This document shows positions 58,501 to 64,000 of a DNA stretch of 64,000 nt, piece by piece. This stretch comes from Ophioceras dolichostomum. Taxonomy: Eukaryota > Ascomycota > Sordariomycetes > Magnaporthales > Ophioceraceae. The position numbers were made by a program, and so were the translations under genes. The notes beneath the pieces are model-generated. The model was not told where the DNA came from and searched no databases. It worked only from the letters and a program-made list of their open reading frames with translations. Each line of letters opens with the position of its first letter. Position 1 is the first letter of the stretch. The stretch lies in contig PYST01000064.1 of the NCBI GenBank assembly GCA_003049485.1, positions 72,613-136,612 of the forward strand. The letters run 5' to 3'.

Positions 58501-59178
58501 CGCGGCGGAATCCGCAACACACTGAGCCGAGCCCGCGAGCGGCAGAACGACGCCGACGCCGGCCTCCTGCAGACCAACCTTATGTCCGTGAACAGGCAAG
58601 AGGACGAGGATATCGAGCCCGTGGATGCCGAGGATGAAGAGCTAGACCCAGAGGCCCTGGCCCTGCTTCCTAAGGAGCTGCGGCGCGAGGCGATCGCCGA
58701 GCATCGTCGGCTTCGGCTCGCCCAGCGAGGGGGTCTGGACTTGCCGGTCGCGCCGCCTCCACGCCGGGGGGCGCACCCGGGTGGGGACGACAACGACGAC
58801 GACGATGACGATCTCGAGCCCGACCAGCCACCGCTCGAGTTCCCCACACGGCCACCAAAGGTGACGTTCACAAAGCGGCTGCTGAGCGAGGTCACGGAGA
58901 TCAAGGAGACGCTCCGCCTCTGGCACCAGGACACACTGTCTTCGGGACCGCACCAGCGCGACATCGTCGTGTTCGAGCGGTACCTGAGCCGGGTCGTGCT
59001 CGAGGAGAGGGACATGGAGAAAGTGCGCGTCCTCGTGACGTGGCTCGACTGGCTGGTCGAGGACGACGACTCCGGGAAGAAGGGCAACCGGGCCTGGAAG
59101 GTGACGCTGAGCGGGATCAAGGACGTGGTGCAGCGTGCTGTGAAGCAGAGGGGGTTGGGCCCGATGAATTTTGGGTAA
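55533..59178 (+). CDS. rev1: Translesion DNA polymerase REV1
   Basis: A Y-family deoxycytidyl transferase and scaffold for Pol zeta in DNA damage tolerance. Exons 55533-55780 and 55863-59178 give 1187 residues. The BRCT domain (about 63-150) shows KPQIFKGVVAHVMGYTQPP, QYLDSKTMATHIIASALPP and RMVKPQWVVDSINAGKLLPW. The polymerase palm has catalytic Asp388 and Asp390 (HVDFDSFFCAVSL) and Asp483-Glu484 (SVDEALLDV). N-digit and little-finger blocks follow (FYSESRLHHLSTW upstream; KGKGFTMKIMRR, PAKHLGHGKCD). The C-terminal third carries three ubiquitin-binding-motif-like helices near 855, 910 and 1010 (DIVAALPQDI, DMFNALPENM, EALALLPKEL), then the Rev1 C-terminal domain. Both catalytic residues are intact. 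Firm identification. Confidence 0.96.
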
Positions 59179-59679
59179 CCGGGTGGGTTTTGGGTGGATT
59201 CTACCAGGTGTTCAGGGGTTCGGAGTTGAGCTAAGCTGGTTGGTAGCTGATGATTCGACTATGTCGAACTCTCAAAGCCTCATGATTTGATGTGGAGTGT
59301 AGGAGTAAAGAAGTTCCTCATATTTTCGAGATACCCAGAAGCGAGACTATATAATAATGTATTGGAGTCGGCACTGGCCATTAAGATATTGACTGTTGCT
59401 GGGGCTGCGCTGTATACACGCTCCCCATTATGATACCTACCTAGGTACCTACCTATATATCTGAACCAACTCCAAGTAACAGACAGGCGCCTCTCTAGAA
59501 CGCCCCTGGGTATAAATCCTTCACGAATCTCCCACGACCCAAAACAAACTATGGGGTGGGTATGTACAAAAAAAAAAAAAGAAGAAAAAAAAAAGAAAGA
59601 ACCATTAAACCAGCATGATGGCGAGTTTTTTCACCAGCAAGAACCACTTGAGTACCAGGTAAACCACGCGTTTTTCGGT
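59179..59679. other. Convergent intergenic region
   Basis: 3' UTRs of REV1 and the WSC gene. It carries the longest palindromic TACCTACCTAGGTACC element of the window (59434-59455) and A-rich tracts near 59569-59600. Confidence 0.5.
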
Positions 59680-60517
59680 TTAGAAAAGTATTACGATCAC
59701 GGACACTGCGGCCATGAGCATTACGAGGCTAACAGCGACGGCAGGCGATTGTCTCGCGGCCGAAATGTAGACCTGGGTGGCGGTGTTAGACGAAGCTGGG
59801 GGTATTGAAAGGGCATTGGGGGTAAGAGGAATGAAAGAAGTTAAAAGGGGTGACCTTACCGATAGAGCCAACGAGCCACCACAGGCGGTTTTGTTGTCGC
59901 CATCGCAGGCTGTGTTGCACTCAGAGTCGGCCAGCTTGACTGAAAGTGTAGAAAGATGTTGGCCGCACCAGCATTCCCTAGAATATGGAGGTCGTCAGTT
60001 AGGTCGGGGCGGGTAGCACAGCGTTATGTGGTGGGCACCGAGCCGCATGCACGGCGATCTATATTGCTGTGGCGGCGTCTCTTTCTCTCTTCTTCAACTT
60101 CTCCTCGTCCATCCACAAGCGCCACCAACCCCAGCGCTCCCGGGTCCAATCAATGCGACTGGACTCGACTCACCTCGAAAACTCCAACCCTGCGTATTTG
60201 TACGTCGTGCTGCTGCCCGTGCGGCAGAAATCGAGGCACGTCTGCACGGTCATGGTCCCGACCCCGATCTGGCTCGCGCCGTCCAGGGCGCGCGAGTTCG
60301 CCGTGCCCTCCAGCGCGGTCGTCTCGTTGTAGCAGCCGAGGTAGTTGTACTTCGACGGCGGCGTGTATATCGTCAGCTGTTGCGCCGCGGCGGAACGCGG
60401 TTGGAGGAGGCCGACGAGGAGGAGCGCGAGCAGTATCATCGTCGGGAGGCGGAAGGTGGTGGTGGTTGTGGGCATCGAAAGGCCCCCGTTGTGCGATAGA
60501 GGTTTTCGCGACGCCAT
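59680..60517 (-). CDS. Small WSC-domain membrane protein
   Basis: WSC domains are eight-cysteine carbohydrate-binding modules of wall-stress sensors and secreted enzymes. Exons 60517-60174, 59977-59860 and 59772-59680 give 184 residues (170 if ATG 60475 is used, which starts nearer the signal peptide). The N-terminal hydrophobic segment (MILLALLLVGLLQP, then AAAQQ) is a signal peptide. The WSC domain runs from YNYLGCYNETTALEG through TVQTCLDFCR and YAGLEF to ECWCGQHLS, CNTACDGDNKTACGGS. The C-terminus (SPAVAVSLVMLMAAVSVIVI) is a hydrophobic helix with almost no cytoplasmic tail, so a GPI anchor or tail-less membrane protein is as likely as a signalling Wsc1-type sensor, whose long Ser/Thr-rich stalk is missing. 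Confidence 0.9.
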
Positions 60518-61433
60518 TGTGGCGCCTTCGTGGTTGTCGTCGCCCTTTTTACTGTCGTTGCTGTTCGAACTGTCCGGGACTGGTTGGTCGCGAGGTGTCT
60601 GGTGGGATGAAGGAGATTAGAATTGGGCCAGGACTCGAGATTGCGTTCGCGAGAGACAGCCGGCAGGACCGGGGGGGCCTTCGTTTCTTCAGGGGAGGGG
60701 TGTCCCCCTGTAATAAGAAGGCTGAAGAAGCTCGAAGCAGTGATGAGGCACAGCGAGGCTACAAATGCACATCACATCTGCCAACAGCAGCTTGACACTT
60801 TCGGGCTCTTTGGAAAGTCCGATCGTGAGTTGTCCAATTGGACATGGAAGAAGGAGGATAAGACATTGACATAAAGAAAAAGGAGAATATTATTGCTGAC
60901 GCCTGGGGCAAGCTATCTGGCTCCATGACAAACGCGAGCCTCCAGCGCGCCCTAATCGACACTCATTTTCATCTTAAATGTGCCAAAGAAAAATAAGAGT
61001 GGTATCAATGGGGACGGCAGCTTCAGCTCCTGCACTAAACCCAGACTAAACCCATCGTGGCGTCGATATCGCTGCAAGCCACTTGACGGACATAGCTTAG
61101 ATGGAGCCTCAATATGCACGTGTTTTTGAAGGTTCCAGTTGTCCAGTTGTACTTGTCGAGTTATGTAAACGAAAGGGCGCGAATATTCAACTTACATATA
61201 CAAATAAAGATATTAAATAGGGGCACTATGCGATATATGAGCTTACAGACTGAAAACGATCTTGAACCCTGAAACGAAACCCGTAAGGCCCGAGAACTGC
61301 GATTTAAATCGGCGCAAGTTGAAGAGCTAGGAAGCAATAAGACTTCCACAGAAATAGGGCAATCGCAAGGGATCCCACTTATGTACCGGTACCTATCTAG
61401 AGCAAGTCTTTAGATAGCCCGCCCCTCAGCATC
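60518..61433. other. Divergent promoter, WSC / aminotransferase
   Basis: 0.9 kb without a supported gene. It contains GGTACCTAT near 61388 close to the aminotransferase start. Confidence 0.5.
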
Positions 61434-63062
61434 ATGGTCAAAATCGAGCCCTTCGCCGTCGAGCAGTGGATGGACACGTACGAGACGACGCCTGGAGTCC
61501 TGAACATCTCAGAGACCTGCGCCGCCTCGGTATCCATCCAGGACCTGCTCGATCTCGCTCGCACTAATGACGATGGCAAGCAGGGGAAGAACGACGACCA
61601 CTGGGCTTCTTTAAACCCCAGTCCGTTTCTCACCTCGACGAAACTCACCTACGGCCCTATTCGAGGCTCGGAGGAACTACGTCAATGCATCGCCACGCTG
61701 CACGATGCGGGGGCGGGGGCGGGGACCAAACCCGAGGCCGGGACGGGGACATCAAGGGCTACCGCCTCTGCGCCACCACCGCCGCCATTGGCGGCGCAGA
61801 ACGTCCTGGTCACTCCGGGAGCGATATTTGCCAACTTCCTCGTCTTCTACACCCTGATCGGCCCGGGAGACCATGTCATCTGCGTCTACCCGACTTACCA
61901 GCAGCTGTACTCCGTCCCGGAGAGCCTGGGTGCCGAGGTCTCCCTCTGGCGACTGAAGGAGGAGGAGGGTTACGTTCCGAACTTGGGCGATCTGGAGAGC
62001 CTTGTGAAGGATAATACCAAGGCATGTACCTACCCTTATTTACCTGGACCTACGACTTACAGCTCTGCAAGCCCCTTTTCGTCTCTTGCCTACCTCTTGT
62101 TATCCAGCGGGTTACGGAGTGAGGACCCTGCTGCTGCTCAGTGCTGAGAAACTGAATCAATCCCTCAGATGATCGTCATCAACAACCCAAACAACCCCAC
62201 CGGCGCCGTGATACCAACCGCACTCCTCCAGGACATCGTCGCATTCGCCCGCTCGCGCAACATCATCGTCCTAAGCGACGAGGTCTACTCCCCGCTCTTC
62301 CACAGCCTTACACTCCCCCCCACTTCCACTTCCACTTCCACCTCCACCTCCACCACCACCGCGGCGGCTGAGGCTGAGGCTGAGGCTGCTGCTGCTGCTA
62401 CTGCTACCCCGCCGCCGTCGATCCTCGCCCTCTCCCCAGATTACACCCGCCTCATAGCAACAGGCTCCATGTCCAAATCCTTCTCCCTCGCCGGCATCCG
62501 GCTGGGCTGGATCGCGTCGCGCGACGCGTCCGTCATCGAGCGCCTCGCGTCCGCGCGCGACTACACCACCATCAGCGTCTCGCAGCTGGACGACGCCGTC
62601 GCGCGCCTCGCGCTGGGCGGGGCCGTGAGGCCCGCGCTGGTGGGGAGGAACATGGCGCTCGCGAGGAGGAACCTGGAGCTGCTCGACGAGTTCGTGGAGG
62701 GGTTCTCGGGGTTTTGCGAGTGGGTGAGGCCCAGGGCGGGGACGACTGCTTTCATAAGGTTTTTGTCTTCTGCTGCTGCTGCTGATGTTGATGCTGCGCA
62801 GGGAGAGCAGGGAGAGCAAGGAGGAGCGGAGGGGCAGCGGCGGGGGCAGCGGGGGCAGCGGCAGCCGGTTGATGATGAGAAGTTTTGTCTGGACGTGCTG
62901 AGGGAGACGAAGGTGATGCTTGTGCCGGGGAGGAAGTGCTTCGGCGGTGGGAGGGACTTCAAGGGGTTTGTGAGGATAGGGTATGTGTGTGAGACGGAGG
63001 TGTTGGTGGAGGCGCTGGTGAGGCTGGGTGGGTTCGTGAGGAAGAACTTGCTGGGTGAATAG
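61434..63062 (+). CDS. PLP aminotransferase, class I/II
   Basis: A fold-type I PLP enzyme; substrate unknown. Exons 61434-62021 and 62169-63062 give 493 residues. Catalytic features are NNPNNPTG (201-208), the DEVY motif (Asp232, Tyr236) and the Schiff-base lysine Lys299 in GSMSKSFSLAGIRLGW, with the carboxylate-binding Arg in FKGFVRIGYV near the end. Starting MVKIEPFAVEQWMDTYETTP, it resembles a fungal/bacterial group annotated as capreomycidine-synthase-like or ACC-synthase-like aminotransferases; that subgroup is a tentative call. The only in-phase junction, AAG to ATG, uses a GC donor (AAG|GCATGT ... CTCAG|ATG), a GC-AG intron. Low-complexity inserts lie near 91-118 (Gly/Ala/Pro), 246-279 (Thr/Ser then Ala/Glu) and after FLSSAAAAD (Gly/Gln/Arg). 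These are surface loops away from the active-site motifs. Confidence 0.9.
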
Positions 63063-64000
63063 TTGATGATGGTGATGGTGGTGGTGGGTGGTGGTGGTGA
63101 TGATGATTCCGTACAAGCTTTCCGTGTTGAATGAAGCCTGATGAAGCTCTGATGAAGGCCTGATTATCATCAATCATCAATCATCAAATAAGCAAAAAAC
63201 GGATATTCGGCATTCTGCCCAGCCCATAGCGAGCGCAAAAAAGTGAGCACTGAGTTTCTGGGCAGCTGGGCAACATGCATCGCCCAGGCTCTTGGGTGCA
63301 CAGAACAGCGAGGCGACCAGCACTTATCAAGACGCCGAGACCCCCTGATGCGGGTTGGTGCCGCCCTCAGCGCTCCTTGGCGGTCTCGCCCAGCATGAAA
63401 CATTGGAAGTCATTTAACCTGCAGAGACGAGCTGCCGTTCTACCCGGGTTTATGTTGTTCTCTTCTGTATGGATCAGTTATTGAAAAAAAAGGCAACGGA
63501 AGTGTTGTTGATGATGGAATAGGGGATATTTCCAGAACATGGTCTCTAGTCCATTGACAGGCCAGGGACCAACCACGTTTCCGGCAGGCCGGCACTTAGT
63601 ATTATGGAGTATGGACCGTCTTATTTAATGGAGTGGGAGGGATGCACTCGGCACCAGGGCCGGTGAGGCTATGCCGTATTGGTCGGGGCTGGTTACTGAA
63701 ACGTTGATACGTTGTGCGTGTGCCGCGTTTGACTTTGACTGGCATCTGTGGGAGTGAGCATCTGAGATCTTGAACGGGTCTCTCGTCTCTCCTGGCAGAA
63801 TAGGAGGACAGGCATCCGGAAGATCATGGATATAATAGGCTCTTCTCTCGATCAACCTGGTGTATGAGACGGACTTTCTTGGGGTGGCATCACAGAGACA
63901 GAAAGCTGTTTGACTTGTGTAACCGACCGTCAGAGTTCTGGGCCGATGATGGTGGTTCCCCTGAATGATTCCAGCTGCAGGAGAAAGGAAGCATCATCCC
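63063..64000. other. 3' flank of the aminotransferase gene
   Basis: No supported gene. It contains simple GATGGTGGTGGT-type sequence (about 63063-63105) and partially repeated GATGAAG/CTGAT and ATCATCA units (63130-63186). The short open frames on both strands lack domains. Confidence 0.45.

Noticed and set aside
1..64000. Possible biosynthetic cluster around the P450 and aminotransferase
   Set aside because: They are 50 kb apart with housekeeping genes between, and no synthase, transporter or cluster regulator is present.
1..64000. tRNA, 5S rRNA, transposon or CRISPR sequences
   Set aside because: No cloverleaf TPsiC/anticodon arm pair, 5S core, terminal repeats, transposase domain or regular spaced repeat was found by reading.

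Overview
The window is nuclear DNA from a filamentous ascomycete (Pezizomycotina), most likely a sordariomycete; genus cannot be fixed from sequence alone. The reasons are short introns (about 50-200 nt) with GTRNGT donors and CTAAC-type branch points, moderately high GC coding sequence, genes packed 0.07-2 kb apart on both strands, Ser/Pro/Gly/Asn-rich insertions in conserved proteins, and orthologues of purely fungal genes (Slp1-type SUN protein, HAP5, Fcf2, Rsm10, fungal TIP41). I reconstructed 25 protein-coding genes. Exon chains were fitted by hand using splice consensus, reading phase and family similarity; every chain given here closes in frame.

Layout, left to right. 0.6-11 kb: a large Gly/Trp/Asn-rich protein (+), eIF5 (-), and a stand-alone six-exon cytochrome P450 (-). 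11-23 kb: a SUN-domain ER/nuclear-envelope protein (+), a 12-exon Mei2-like RNA-binding protein (-), exocyst SEC15 (+). 23-31 kb: CCAAT-factor subunit HAP5 (-), rRNA-processing FCF2 (+), mitoribosomal RSM10 (+), mitochondrial tryptophanyl-tRNA synthetase (+). 31-44 kb: importin-13/Kap122-type karyopherin (-), Xaa-Pro aminopeptidase P (+), FUN14-family protein (-), an unassigned acidic/basic protein (+), TIP41 (-). 44-54 kb: Aurora kinase (+), mitochondrial metallopeptidase ATP23 (-), glutamate 5-kinase PRO1 (+), ribosome-biogenesis NIP7 (-), a DUF1640 mitochondrial coiled-coil protein (-). 53-64 kb: RED-like splicing protein (-), translesion polymerase REV1 (+), a small WSC-domain secreted/membrane protein (-), and a class I/II PLP aminotransferase with a GC-AG intron (+).

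This is core genome, mainly housekeeping functions (translation, mitochondrial biogenesis, ribosome assembly, secretion, cell cycle, TOR signalling, DNA damage tolerance). The genes do not form an operon or an evident biosynthetic cluster. Only the P450, the WSC protein and the aminotransferase look accessory, and they are far apart. I saw no transposon, rRNA, tRNA or CRISPR array.

The observations most worth checking are: the first gene product, whose C-terminal two thirds carry 31 tryptophans, 19 in GW/WG dipeptides, a layout like Argonaute-hook proteins; three same-strand CCAAT boxes upstream of the gene for a CCAAT-binding subunit; an 18-nt exon inside the Mei2-type RRM; an AUGA-overlapping four-codon uORF at RSM10; two possible starts for aminopeptidase P; three ubiquitin-binding-motif-like segments in REV1; and a palindromic ACCTAGGT-type motif restricted to intergenic DNA. 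I did not find convincing evidence of a wholly new multi-gene system.
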